Origin: Crossaster papposus
Lineage: Eukaryota; Echinodermata; Asteroidea; Velatida; Solasteridae
Direction of reading: 5' to 3'
Assembly (NCBI GenBank): GCA_037893245.1
Contig: JBAIAA010000101.1
Span: forward strand, 1-64,000
Length of the DNA: 64,000 bases
The notes below the pieces were generated by a model. That model worked only from the letters and a program-made list of their open reading frames with translations. It made no database searches and was not told the origin of the DNA. Positions 37,401-48,748 of the stretch are shown here, piece after piece. The translations under genes were made by a program, and so were the position numbers. The first letter of the stretch is position 1. Every line of letters starts with the position of its first letter.

Positions 37401-38670
37401 CAATGTAATTCATCTAATTAATTTTATTGTACATTTGCAATTTCTTGCCCACTTCGAATGACAATGTTTTCAAACAGGATTGATTAGTTGCTTTTAATAG
37501 AAAGGCATCAGTTCTTGAAAAAAAGTGTTTTGTCATGTAAATTGTGTATTTTTTAGTGTGTCCCACTTACCCCATAATTATGACTGTCCCACTTACCCCA
37601 TGCACAAAAGAAAATCCGACATTTCAGTCCTGTCATATTTTTCCTCCATTTATCAAAAAATAATGCAGCTAGTGGACCAAAATGATCATTATTTACAGAA
37701 GAGACGTTAACAATGTAAAAAAACATAAATTTTTGTGAATCCAATCTTTTATTTTGGTGCAGCACACAAAAATGTGCTTAAGTGTGCCACTTACCCCACT
37801 TTACCCTATTTAGAGTTTCCACGAAGATACGAATTCCGCGCGCTATGGGCAAAAAAACCACCATCGTTGATTTTGAATTTTCACGAACAGACGAATTTTT
37901 ATCTACATTAATTACTCGTTGTTTATTGTTTTTTTAATAGTTTTGAGATCTCATCTTTCTGTATGTACCAAATATTAGTTCATATGTGCTTTAAAAATAG
38001 GCGAAATCTCTTTTCAAAAGGTGACTAACTTAAAACCTGATTTTTCTTAAAATCAATGTGCAACGCCCCGTAGCCAGATTCGTCTCTTCGTGAAAACGCT
38101 AACAACATATTCGTATACAGTGCATGGTCTTCCTTCAAAATTCGTTTGGAAAAGAAAATCATAATTTCTTATAACTTTGCACGTCACGGTATTTAACACG
38201 TTTAATATGTTCTTAATGCAATACATAATTTGTAATTTGTATACCTCAAATCTTAGAATCATGGTTCGTAAACAATAAAAAACCCAACTTTATTTTAGTG
38301 ATGTACTTGTAATAAAAGAACGCAGGCTTACCTCTGTGTCGATGTAGGAGTAGAACCAGCCTGGACGTGGGACCAAACTATCGGGGACACTTTGGTGAGA
38401 GGCGTTATAAACGAGTTGGCATAGCCCGGTGTCCAACTCGTAGTTAACGGAGCGGCACCATAGCTCGGTCGTGCACGCCCTGTGGCACAGCCCCTGAGTA
38501 CGAGTCTCGATGCGACGCACGCTGTGGTTGAAACCAACCAGCGAAACACCTACCAAGCCACACCATCCTCGCGGGCAAGTCGCCACCGTATCGCCAAAGC
38601 AACTCAAGACAATCCCAATAAACACGCTGGCCGTGAGAGCGGCATACGAACCGCCTCCTACGATGTCCAT
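25582..38670 (-). CDS. Gene A: secreted PAN/Apple-like plus Link-like protein, seven exons
   Basis: Exons: 38332-38670 (ATG), 29511-29583, 28547-28888, 27180-27346, 26901-27073, 26226-26395, 25582-25637 (TAG). All GT-AG, all phases consistent, 439 residues. Hydrophobic signal near the start (MDIVGGGSYAALTASVFIGI). PAN/Apple-like domain about 48-113 (GLCHRACTTELWCRSVNY, GLCQLVYN). Link-like domain about 145-225 (VVRHACSQYGMQLCTLAQLY, DAYQAGFADYDWGLID), lacking one usual Link cysteine. The C-terminal part (252-439; LQWQLAFKGLGG, EIWTDNRWD, GHYRDKSIYDAW, LIFNGVNSNIVNWFSKDRL, RHFLINEDGDNC, GWLFFAGPEPDCPW) matches a recurrent invertebrate extracellular domain whose name I do not know. Probable role is extracellular recognition or adhesion (inference). 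Intron 1 is 8.7 kb. Alternative call: the Link-like label could be wrong, but the exon model is robust. Confidence 0.88.
27513..28071. mobile_element. Inverted-repeat element with CGTACGTACG repeats, copy A
   Basis: Lies between gene A exons 3 and 4. Arms begin GCTGTATTA...GGGACATGG and extend through TAATTATTTTCT and CACTTCAGCTAAC; the right arm is the reverse complement. The inside is rich in TCGTACGTACGAC and CATATG palindromes. Copy B (55854-56762) is 350 bp longer. Confidence 0.75.
29262..29420. repeat. A/T-rich hairpin with CCAATATCAAGATCAA repeats, copy A
   Basis: ATTGGTC-TTTTAACCCAAATA at the left is mirrored by TATTTGGGTTAAAATGGCCAAT at the right. Direct repeats of ACCAATATCAAGATCAAAAT lie within. 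Counterpart at about 58126-58280. Confidence 0.6.
31065..31318. mobile_element. Multi-palindrome element carrying five TGACGTCA sites
   Basis: Ends TATGGTGGCCCTGAAGGGAC and GTCCCTTAAGGGCCACCATA. The whole 254 bp is built of nested palindromes (CGTGAATATTGACGTCAATA, AAAGTCGCGAATATTGACGT). TGACGTCA, the consensus CREB/ATF site, occurs five times, plus one AGACGTCA. Absent from the corresponding place in copy B. Confidence 0.8.
31790..33557. mobile_element. 1768-bp DNA transposon-like element, copy A
   Basis: Inverted ends begin CTGAGACTAAAATACCTAAA and continue for about 34 bp; exact 7-bp direct repeats ATAATAC flank it (31783-31789 and 33558-33564). Copy B is at 60356-62123, the same length, with one end mismatch. 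No transposase frame recognised, so non-autonomous. A 7-bp duplication is unusual among common superfamilies. Confidence 0.85.
33642..33723. mobile_element. MITE family 3, present only in copy A
   Basis: 82 bp, CCCTAACTCCC to GGAGTTAGGG, between TTAA at 33638-33641 and 33724-33727. Copy B has the intact empty target CTTTTAAAGAG at 62201-62211 with a single TTAA (62204-62207). Confidence 0.92.
35746..37803. mobile_element. 2-kb element with GGGGTAAGTGGGACA terminal repeats
   Basis: Left end TAAAGTGGGGTAAGTGGGAC, right end the inverse GCCACTTACCCCACTTTA. The motif GGGGTAAGTGGGACA (or complement) recurs at about 35752, 35770, 37282, 37314, 37557, 37586 and 37788 (the last diverged). It interrupts one unit of a tandem duplication. 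A LINE-like 3' tail (TTGGCCGAATAAATAATAAA) is nested at about 36560-37195. Confidence 0.7.
36560..37195 (+). mobile_element. LINE-like 3' UTR with AATAAATAA tail
   Basis: Sequence from TAGGGCTACAGTG and CCTGGCCAGCTTGGAATG through a C-rich tract to TTGGCCGAATAAATAATAAA. The same hallmarks occur near 45955-46365, which argues for one retroposon family. No reverse-transcriptase frame remains. Confidence 0.5.
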
Positions 38671-41023
38671 TGTTGGTAATAATGCGTACAGCAATTGCCA
38701 TCCCGTTTTCACAGCGGACTATACAGGCGCAGGGCTACGGCAAAGCAGTAACAGACACAGAGGCCAATGAGACGCTAAGGGCGAGTCCGCCCACCACGTG
38801 ATTTCCCTCCACTACAGCCATTGGAGGAAGTTTCGATGATATAAACAGATTACACACGACATGATAAAACTCCTAAAATAGCTGCACGAGCAGGCTCAAT
38901 TACAAGCTCATAAAGTTATCATCAAAACACCGTTTACATATCATATAAGTAAACGGGTTTTTTTGCATCAATAATATTGTATAAATCCCAAGACATAAAC
39001 AAAGATGGTTTGAGTGGTTATTGTCATTTAGAAGATAATAGACTTGCCAAAATAATTATGCAGTTACAAACTCTGTTTACTCTGTTAATGATGCACACGA
39101 CGTGGTAAATCACAAGATGAGCTCTTGGGGCACGTTCGCCCTGTATAGAATGGGACAGGTTCGCCCTGTGACGGACTCACCCCACGGTGGTGGGTGGACT
39201 TGCCCCATCAAATTGATATGCCTATTATTTATTTAAGCATGCTAAATACACATAGTTTAAGGTAGAATAAACATATACAGAGAGATATCCTTATATTTAA
39301 TAATGTCACCTTGCAAAACTACCACTCTCTCCCATGCTAAGATGTTATATGAAACTAAAATACTTTGATAATGTTGTATTTTACAATCACTAACTAAACT
39401 GTTGATTAGAAATTACATAGTTGTGGTTCATAAATGTTTAGTTTGCTAGAATTTTCAGTTTACATTCAGAAGTCTAATTAATGAGACAAAGATTACCCTC
39501 AAATATTAGAGAATTCTCAATTTGTGATTTATAACTATTCAGTTTATAGCATTTTCTTTTAATATTCAACAGTTTAATGAGACAAAACTGTTGCTCAGAA
39601 ATCACAAGTTGTGGTTCATAACCATTTGGTTTGCTTATATTCATTTATTTTAACAGACTGAACTTTTGATAACAAAAACACAAGCTATTATATAAATCTA
39701 GGGTAAAGAGTCTTAACATTATTTTCTAAGAACAGTTATATGCAATTATTATGATAGTTTGTGCACTGCTTTTTGAATTTGTCAAAATTATGGATTTCTA
39801 GCCTGCAAATTTACATATTTAGGCCAGTGAGAAAGAACATAGGGCGGACTAGCCACGCTCTCCCCTACTTAATATAAACAAAATACTTTAAAGGTCGTTA
39901 TGTTTAATAATGCTATTCAAAACAGAAAATGGCATTGTATCTGTTGCATTTCAGTAGACCTACATCAGGACCAACTAAGATTGCATACAAAAACCGGTGA
40001 GTTTCAGCTGATAACTGTTCTTTTAAATTCTAACTATAACGTTCTTGTTTTCAAATGATTTTACCATTCCGTTTGTCCGTAAAACACGCGCGTCAAGGCT
40101 AGACTCAGGAATGCGTGGGGGTCGTGGAGATCTGGGCTGCAATTATCGTCTTGTAAAGTTTGCTGGATTGAAACTTACTAGTTTAATAGTACATGTACTA
40201 TTTAATTTGTACAAATCGATAATCACTTCTTCATTATTGGATGACACCCACCGAACATGGATGGAATCGTTGAGTACAATTTTTCTTTAAAAGAATAGAG
40301 AGAGATTTTTTTTCAACCATGAACTTTCGATTTAATTTTACAAACATGCGCAGAATTAAGTTGCCTTAAACCAAGGTGACCATGGCAACGTCAGCTTATT
40401 GCTATATATTCACATCAGTCAAGATAGATGCGTAACATCTAGAGAACCTTGTAAATCGGCAGGTGTCAGAATAATAATAATGATAGCTTGGCTAATCGCA
40501 AGTCCTTTCGTGCTTCAATAATTAGGTACGGCACACCCTTTCCACAAACGAAAACCTCTGTCTGATGGCCTTGGTCTGGATTACTAAGCCAAATCCATTA
40601 TGGCACTCGCGCGAATGTTCCAACTCCCATAAATGTGTTTTGTTTTATAAACAATACACGGCACGCGATCCTAGCCAATAGAAGACAAGCTTATAACATG
40701 ATGGACTTGTTGATTTTAACATATTTATTCCTCGTGTAATTTTGTTTAATTCAATTACATTATGTCCTTCTCTAGCTTTTATTGAAGTAAAGGGTTTACT
40801 TTAAATCCCCAAACCTCTGTCCCCTTTGTACAATCGACACAACGCCATTCGAGTGTGTATACACTAGCGGTTCCCACCACAAACACTTCAGTACGTGTAT
40901 ATGCTGTGGCAATTCGGGGCGGCAGAAATGCTCTGAAAAACTGTCTTCCTCCTTGCACATTTTCTCCTTGTTTTGTCAAACATTTTTGATATACGTCTTG
41001 CGAGACAACTGAGAGGTAACAAA
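38671..41023. promoter_or_regulatory. 2.35-kb intergenic region between head-to-head gene A and TNFR gene
   Basis: Upstream of both initiators. No exon seen. GGGCGAGTCCGCCCACCACG near 38780 and a cluster of GGTTCGCCCTG / GGTGGGTGGACTTGCCCC near 39130-39200, with AGGGCGGACTAGCCACGC near 39842, look like dispersed repeats. No convincing TATA box could be assigned, so promoter function is positional inference only. Confidence 0.35.
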
Positions 41024-44000
41024 ATGGTAAGTTGTGTGAGGAAGGCAGCTATTTTCATCATGAGCGCGGCTGTGTTGCTTCGGTTGACATTTGCGAGCCA
41101 CCATCGCTACAGCAGCAGCAGCATTCAGGTAAGGACTTCTTTGTGATTTTTAACGAGATTCAAAGTTCAGCTTTTGTTGAGTTATTTTTGGCGATCGTGC
41201 ACAATGGACAAAATTAAATACGTTGGCAATCATCACGCATCAATAGTTCTATTAAAAATCCTGCAGCGGCCATGGGCTGTGCGTGGCGTATATCTGACGT
41301 TGGTATAATCATAGTTCCTTTCTCTATGGTATAATATGCACTGAATAGAAAACGACGGGATTAAATTATCCGTGCGCACGCATGACTAGGCAAGACTGAC
41401 GAAGAGAACAATCGTCGTACATTTCAACGTGTTTAATCACCTCGGACCTAATGTTTTTTATAAAGTCTCTTTCGGTTTGACAAATTTTAAGTCGATTCAT
41501 TTGCATCATGCTTTGTAACTTTCGTAAGATGAACATACGGGTTTAAAGATCATGTCCACACAATTTAAAAGCTGCATGAATATATCTCGTATATACCGGT
41601 AGTATACGCACAAGTTTCACCCCTAAATCCTTTTAACCCCGCATAGGTTTTTTAAAAGTAAACATTCGGTCTTTTTTTCTGTTTCTACATTTACGTATGC
41701 AAATAATTGTGAGTTGCATGTTTCCTTAATGACATATGCCTATTTTGCAATATGTTAATGATTGCCTTGTCTGTGTAATGTGCGCGTAGGACTGAAACTA
41801 AATACACTAACAAAATATGCTCGAAGGCTAACCAGCGGATTTCCTTTTTTGAGGAAATCCAAACTGTTTAACAATAACCGGGATATAATCACCAAAGTAT
41901 TATTCAGTCAGTGGTTATGTTCTGTTTCATTACATGGGTTAATGGTCTGACAGTAGGAAATGCACACAAATTAATTATAATCATTAAAACAGCCAATAAA
42001 TCATTGATGATTCTGTTCAGGACTTGAGAGTAATCTACGACTAGTATACGAGGCAACTCTGCCGATAAAACTAAAATCGATACTGCTTGATCATACCCAT
42101 CCACTGCATACAATTTTAGTTTTCATTAAGTTCGGCAGATTGTAATTACATGTTCTTTTTTTCAAGTGCAATTGTTTGTTTCAACAAAAGTTTTACAAGA
42201 TGACAGGTTTTAAGTCTCACTTATTCAATGATGTTCAGTGTGTTTTGAAGGCTAAATGATTTTAAGTAAAGTCTCAAGTTTTAATCATTCATGTACATTT
42301 ATTTATATTTATTGTTTTTAGTTGTATGTCGCTTGTTAAAGTATCTATGTTTAATTGTATGCTAACCAAGACGCGGAGTTTCATGCTTGCATGGTGAATA
42401 AATAAATAAAATTGTATTGTATTGTACACAAACCACGCCACAATAAAGCACTGTTAAATACCGATGTGAAGAAAAATAACACCTTTTTACCTTACACGTA
42501 CAAATTGAGCGATACTTGTTTCTGTGGTTAACACTTAGTCACAATGCGTATATTATTTTGTAAACTAATATTCCCAAGAAAGACAAAAAACGTTTATGTA
42601 TTTGCTAGTACATGTTCACACATACATATATTTGAAAATTCTCAAAATAATGGTATACATAACAACAAATATGACGAGTTTCAGAGTGTATCCTTTGTTT
42701 TAATCTTGTGAACGTTCAACAGGTTTCCTTACACCAGTCCAAATAAAAGTATTGGCATAGTGGCTCAGCCTCAACAGATAAGGTATATTGCTTTCCCTAC
42801 TCATTCATGAGGAATAATGAAAAAGTAATTAACATTATAATTTAATAAACCTAATCAAAAGCAGCTATCGTTGAGGTACGTTTCGTTTAATTAATTATTC
42901 ATTAACAATAAACGCACTAGAGGTATACTCGCGTATATCATTATCTATAATGATGAACAAAAAACATGCATTTCAAATGAAGTTTTCGTATAAACTCGGA
43001 CCTAAGAAATTATAGATAATGTCTTTTTAAAGGGCGTTGGCGATCTCTAATTTCCTTGGTCTCTCATTGGACCGATTTTGTTATCTCAATGACCCGGGGT
43101 CAACACTTCCGCATGACACATGCTTTGATAGTGACAAGTGTCACACCCACAATACATTGCGAGGTTTATGTTTCCATATATTAAGTTTTGTTCAATGGCA
43201 AACATCTTAAGGCAGTTTTTAGGCTGACGAAATGAATAATTCCTTGGGTTTTGTGGGACTTTCCACTATGAACAAAGACCCTTATGAGTTGGTAATGTTT
43301 TGAATCGACAGCACATAATCTAATGTGTACGCTCTTTGGTACAAGCATTACTTGACTTGCGTTGTCTTGTTTATATTTTAGGAGGATGGCTGTAGGCCTG
43401 ACATGTTTGACGACCGGCAACGTGGAGCGCAGCCCGGCAGGCCCAACTGCCGGCCCTGCAGTCGATGTATGCCGGGCTACGGGGCCATCAGCCTCTGCAC
43501 CCGGTATAACGACACCGAGTGTTCGCCCTGTTCACCGGGCCACTACTCTGCTACTACGAGTAGTCTCGATAGCTGTATCCCGTGTACCAGGTGCGGGAAT
43601 CGCGAGCCCGAGGAGACGGCTTGTACTGTGACGTCAGATGCTGTGTGCCGTAAACACTGCCCGATTGGTACAAACTCTTTCCGATGGGGCTAATTTTATG
43701 AAGCTGCTTAGCACACACATTTCCTTAGAACGGGTTATGCCAGCCCAAACTCTATGCTTTTTATACAAAACAAAAAACACCAGTTGAAAATCAGTCACAA
43801 ACAATAAACACCAACTAAACATTTGGTTTGTAAACTCTATTTTTGCTGAGAAAGAATGTTCACGCTAAGCACATTTTTGTGCTTAGCAGCTTCATGAAAT
43901 TGGCCCCTGGGCGCTATGCGGATGCTCAGCAGAAATTAACTAGGTTAGGCTCTAAGCGATTCTGGCGATCAATGATCAGTATTTTGCTTTAAGCTACATC

Positions 44001-45643
44001 GCAAGCCAATACATCTTGTGCTATAACTCCAAAGACGCAGTTCTATTGATGAGTACACGCGCATTAGTAAAAGCAGACACAGCATAACTTTCTCTGTTCG
44101 ATTTATTCATTTGGCCGATTCCCCGAAAGATGTCCACGTATTTTATCATTTTACATAGGTATAGTGTCCTTAAAATTAGTCTAAGAAAAATGGACAGTTT
44201 GTATACAATGCATTCACGATTATGTATTAACGTAGGCTATATAATGTGACAACGTCGATATCTTTAAATCACAGGGTCTTTCTACAGCCCCTTTGATGAA
44301 GACTGTCTTCTTTGTTCGTATTGCCACAACTACCCACCACACGAGGCAAACAGCGCACTCCGTGTACAGCAATGTGAGGAGGATGGGATGTTACCCGACA
44401 TGCAGTGCTGGCCACTGCCCAATCGGATTGACCAGGTCATGTCTTCCAGTGAGTTAAATGCGAAGACTTACCTATAATAACTCTTATTTACCTCTGCAGG
44501 ACGATAGACTTAGGGAACAGTACTCCTTCAATAGTAAACAAGTTGAGAATATTCAGACAAGTCGCTCGCATCCGTATTCAAGTGTGTTGTTGTGAACTAA
44601 CGAAGACATTTTTCAAGATCCCCCCATAACATCCCAGGCACAGTATCTCGCAAGCCCGAAAAAGACAGAAGAAGGTACAAATATAAAGGTGGGGGGAAAA
44701 CCCCAAGATAATATTCTGGGGGAAACCCACAGAATCAGGCACGGCCTGAAAAACTCGCAAACCGTTGTGAGTATATATAGGTGGAATGATGGTTACCAAC
44801 AGGATGAGTTCACTCACGCCCCTTGGACGAGGAAGTGAGACGGCAAAACAGACATATACATTTTAAATAATAACGCCATTTTTCGCCGTCCATTACGATG
44901 TTTTGTTTGAGCTTAAAGGTAGTATACACCATTTGCAGATTTCAAAAATATTTACTACCGAATTATTAAGAAAATTATCTTACTCATTTGAAAGTAAATA
45001 ATGATTCTAGGCATCCAGCAAAATGATTACGCTAGATATCCTGTAATTATTCCGAAAAAATATAATTTTATTACAAAAAAGATAACATAAGAATAACTGC
45101 CCAATGCCGGTTGAAAACAAACGCTGTTTTTCGTGCTTTTCTCGGCATCCATGATTGTAAAACTTCGGACAGGTCAGTTAAATGATATTTACTATGAAAT
45201 ACAACCCCCTATATCTACCCATTAATGATAATTCAAGCAATTACCAATGGTGTATCCCTTAAAGTACCAAACGCGCGGTTCATCGACCTAGAATCACAGA
45301 CTTAAGTTTCTTTTCTTTCGATTCAATAGATAACTTAGAACCCCCAACCACCGTCGCCTACCACCGACCTACCGCCACACCTTCACCGCGACCAGGCCAA
45401 GCCAGTACCAAGAACGAGTCAGATAATACCGTGGACATGGCGGGGATGTATACCGCCATCCTACTCGTACTGCTGGTCGTTGTAGTACTGTGTGTGTTTC
45501 TCTCTATCACCGTCCTGGTCTGCCTGTGCCGAGTCGTCAAGATGAGCACCTATAAACCACACCAGCGAACCAACAGCGGGAGTTACCAGTGCATTTCCAA
45601 AAAGACTTCCAATTTGTTGGTTAGGCAGCCAGCATACGTATAA
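41024..45643 (+). CDS. TNF receptor superfamily member, four exons, complete, short tail
   Basis: Exons 41024-41128 (ATG), 43382-43667, 44275-44448, 45330-45643 (TAA). GT-AG junctions, phases consistent, 292 residues. Signal peptide about 1-24 (MVSCVRKAAIFIMSAAVLLR). The ectodomain has TNFR cysteine-rich repeats (NCRPCSRCMPGYG, TECSPCSPGHYS, SCIPCTRCG, TSDAVCRKHCPIG, CLLCSYCHNYPPH), then a Thr/Pro-rich stalk (about 190-225). One transmembrane helix lies at about 229-256 (YTAILLVLLVVVVLCVFLSI). The cytoplasmic tail of about 36 residues (KMSTYKPHQRTNSGSY...QPAYV) has no death domain and no strong TRAF-binding motif. Family role: type I receptor for TNF-type ligands in immunity or development; ligand unknown. 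The spacing loosely recalls EDA2R/TROY-like receptors, which is a weak inference. Confidence 0.92.
41129..43381. other. TNFR intron 1, including a retroposon-like tail
   Basis: No exon recognised in 2.25 kb. The part from about 42180 to 42420 ends with GGTGAATAAATAAATAAAAT and then TTGTATTGTATTG, typical of a LINE 3' UTR. The rest is unremarkable A/T-rich DNA. Confidence 0.5.
43683..43917. mobile_element. MITE with GGGGC-AATTTCATGAA ends, in TNFR intron 2
   Basis: Left GGGGCTAATTTTATGAAGCT, right AGCTTCATGAAATTGGCCCC, about 235 bp. Related to 48749-48999, which has CAGGGGCAAATTTCATAAA and TTTCATGAAATTCGCCCCTG ends. CAGGGGC ends are hAT-like. Confidence 0.7.
44917..45258. mobile_element. MITE family 2, copy in TNFR intron 3
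   Basis: TTAA 44913-44916 and 45259-45262; starts AGGTAGTATACACCATTTGC and ends ATTACCAATGGTGTATCCC. Same interior as 11402-11764 in opposite orientation (GATTCTAGGCATCCAGCAAA). Confidence 0.85.
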
Positions 45644-45954
45644 ATACGGGGCGTGTAGTTGCATGATGAATTAGTTGCATTATGAACTGAAAACATTGCT
45701 CTTGTCTATATTTCGTCTTTATACTTATGGTACTTTTCCCCAACTATATTTTTTGCTCTTCACATTGTTGTCTGTTTAAAGTGCAAACTGTTTTCTTGTT
45801 CTTATGAATATTAGGGACTGATTGAATGTTAAGATAAACAGTACATAAAATGTTTATTCTTACATATATTATTTATTTAATTATTTGCCTCATGTTCTTT
45901 TTTTCTTACAGAGTTTTAGCTTTTATATAATATATTATTTATGTAAGTGATCCA

Positions 45955-46365
45955 TTTTAAGATTGGATTAGTAGGCTCTCGAGTCACAGTGATTAAGTTC
46001 GCTTTTATTAATCCTGGCCATCTTAGAATGGGTTGTTTGTTTTGTCATGTTTCTATCCTGCTGCCTTTATGATTAATGTTGCCTTTACTTATTATCCCTT
46101 GTTTTGTTAATTGCTGCTTTCTTGTACATGTTTTGTTACTTTGACTTTCAATTTGTTGCTCTCTACACCCGTACCCCTTCTCTTCTCTCCCATCCCACTA
46201 TACTCTGCTTTTCATTCCATTTTTTATTTCAGTCTGTACTCTTATGATCTACACGTAAAATGTATACATCCTGTTACATATCTTGATTTATCCGTACAAT
46301 ATCATGTATTGTCTGTATGATTGTTGCTTGTTTTGGCCGAATAAATAATAATAATAATAATAATA
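45955..46365 (+). mobile_element. LINE-like 3' UTR with AAT-rich tail
   Basis: Shares with 36560-37195 the pieces CCTGGCCATCTTAGAATGGG and TTTTGGCCGAATAAATAATA followed by an AAT microsatellite. May supply the polyadenylation signal (AATAAA) of the TNFR transcript, since it lies 0.3-0.7 kb after the stop. Confidence 0.5.
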
Positions 46366-46371
46366 AAAATG

Positions 46372-46646
46372 GGGCATTTGGGAGACATCTCCATAGAGAC
46401 GTGCACAACATTTTTCATTCTTTATTGTAACCTAACCCGTTTTTACCTAGAGCTTTTCCCACTAAATTTCATATTTATGCATTTTGGACCCTACTCTATC
46501 AATCTAGACTGTAAAAAAACCAAAAATATCGTTTTTTAAGGTAGCTGGGGAATTAGGGAGACACTAAAATGTCTCCCTAATTCCAATGTCTCCCAACTAC
46601 CTAAAAACTTACGCTAAAATGTCTCCCGAAGGTGCTCATTGTAAAT
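46372..46646. mobile_element. MITE related to 21947-22212
   Basis: Contains CATTTGGGAGACATCTCCAT, TAGGGAGACACTAAAATGTC and a terminal AATGTCTCCCGAAGGTGC. The internal stem-loop AATTAGGGAGACA / TGTCTCCCTAATT is strong. Confidence 0.6.
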
Positions 46647-48616
46647 ATAATACACAGAACAAATTCAGAACACATGAGAACAAAAATGGATTTGAATGGT
46701 ACATGTTCACGTACGAGTTTGTACCACGAAGGTTCTCCAAAAATGCTCCTTGCTTCTGTGATCGGGCTACAATACTGTTCAAACTCACTGAAGGTCGCTT
46801 TGATTGAGGCCTAGTTCCCCCTGCGACCACAGCCTGCCCCCACATTGGCAAAATCACCAAGCGCGGCTCCCTAAATTTACACACAGTTATATTTTCCCCC
46901 CTAATTTGTTTTAGTGGTCGGCGTTTCTTGGGCTTCAGAAGCTATAAAGGCTAATCTAGTACCTGTAATACATCCCAATCATAGAAGTTGGCAAAGATAC
47001 ACACATAATTAATTAAACAAAGCCTTAAACAAAAAATAACAGGGTTTAAGTTGAGCTCTCCGCCATTATAGTTCTCCTACACTGGCTTCTGTGACTTAAA
47101 AAAAACGTATTTAAACTTACAGTAGATTCTACCGCAGTACATGCAGTAGGTGATATTATACAAATAATGAATGTTTATGCGTGCGATGGTAAGAATAATT
47201 TCATGAGGTGACAGATGGCATTGATTCTTTCCATCGCCCAAAATGTGAAACATTCTTTATTTGTTTTAATATGCAACGCCTGCATAAATTCTCGTCATCT
47301 GATTGGTAACTTGTAAACTGGTACATGTACTTACATCAATGTAAGAAACATTTAGTAAGGTAAATAGCTAATTAGAGAAGTTTTGTGGTTCTATCAATGC
47401 GCGCGCACCGTTTAATAGAACCATGTAGAATGTTTGGGCGGTGCTGGTTTGCGTCGTGTGATGGGTCAAATAATTCTATGCACGTGATCGACGATCCACC
47501 AATCGGATGGCGGGAATTATTCAGGTGTTGTATACACATGTATAATGTTGTTATTATCCTATACATTTGTATTTTGCTCGCTGGGCCATTTAATGCGGGT
47601 CCATTGTTTTATAATATTTTTATACTGAAAGTATTTTATGTCCTTGATTTTAAAACTATGTAGTAGGCGTATGTATCACCTTTGGAACGTAAATAAACTT
47701 AAACAATTTGTAAGTTTATGTTTTGCAAAAGATTGTCGTATTAGAACGATTCTCGGTCACATGGGAAGGACAATAAATTGAAGGACGTGTATATGTAACG
47801 CTGGGTTATGTGGATTTTTTCCCCTTTTTTTCTGTGAAACTATTAGGTTTTTTAGTTAAATATGAAGTGCTTTTAATTTGCAAGAAGAGCAAGGAGAAGC
47901 CGTTTTATGCAGCCATACTTCAAGGAATAATCATTTTATTTTGTGTGTGTTGGTTTGATCAATCCTAGAGTTAGCTGCAGTGAATAAGAACTCATTCTAT
48001 ATGAGAGGGGAGGGTGTTTGTGGGAGTGTTTTCACAAGCCAGAACTATTTCTCATCGTTTTCGCTATTTGTTTGGAGATGCTGAAGCAGTTCTGCCGCGT
48101 GAAGTATCATGGGTTGTTATGTTTGTGGCTGGTCTGCCGAGATAAATCTGTATATTTATGATTTGCTGGTACGCCAGCAGTGTGGTTGCGTAACAATACT
48201 GCCCAAAGCGTAATTCTTAATTTAAGTTTTTATCTTAGTGAGATATGCTTCTGGGAGGTCAGTTCTGGTCACATTTTTGTCTGCGAAATTGCAGTCAATA
48301 GGAATAGGGAGGGAAGGGGGGTTGGGGGGTGGGGGGGGGGGGGTGGTTTACGTGTACAAGTTTCAAAAGAAACCCTCCGTTTTTTCCCTTATTTATTTGA
48401 GACACGGAAAAGGAGGTCATTGTCATTTGTACATAAGATGCTTGTAGGGGGAATGTCCGTTTCTGTAAATGTCAGTGATTCAAATTTATCTCCCAGGGGT
48501 ATAAAATGGTACCAACATTAGCTGGGTAACAACTTTATATCCCGGGGATTACATGACTGCATCCAGCAGACTACACTTTCAATGGCATTTTTAAGAATCT
48601 ACTTTCTGCTTTGCAG

Positions 48617-48707
48617 CATCTGACGGAGTTGCAAGCCAAGCTGCACTACCTGAAAATAGTCTGTGACCTGCTTGTCGTTTGGAGGGATGTTCTTCACTGG
48701 CACATGA
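48617..48707 (+). CDS. Candidate orphan exon
   Basis: A CTGCTTTGCAG acceptor precedes an open stretch reading HLTELQAKLHYLKIVCDLLV and then VWRDVLHWHM, followed by a possible GTGTAA donor. The amphipathic/hydrophobic character is protein-like, but I recognise no family and found no partner exon. The frame runs on into a MITE at 48749. Confidence 0.2.
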
Positions 48708-48748
48708 GTGTAATTTTGTTCTTAAATGTTTTCACTGCTTACCAGTTG

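Larger units (their letters stand above)
29584..38331. other. Gene A intron 1 (8.7 kb), transposon-rich
   Basis: No additional exon supported. It holds the CRE-palindrome element (31065-31318), the 1768-bp element (31790-33557), a TTAA MITE (33642-33723), a poly-G stretch (34421-34482), a roughly 0.5-kb tandem duplication (35040-35560 versus 35575-35745 plus 37804-38075) and the GGGGTAAGTGGG element (35746-37803) inserted in the second unit. Confidence 0.7.
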
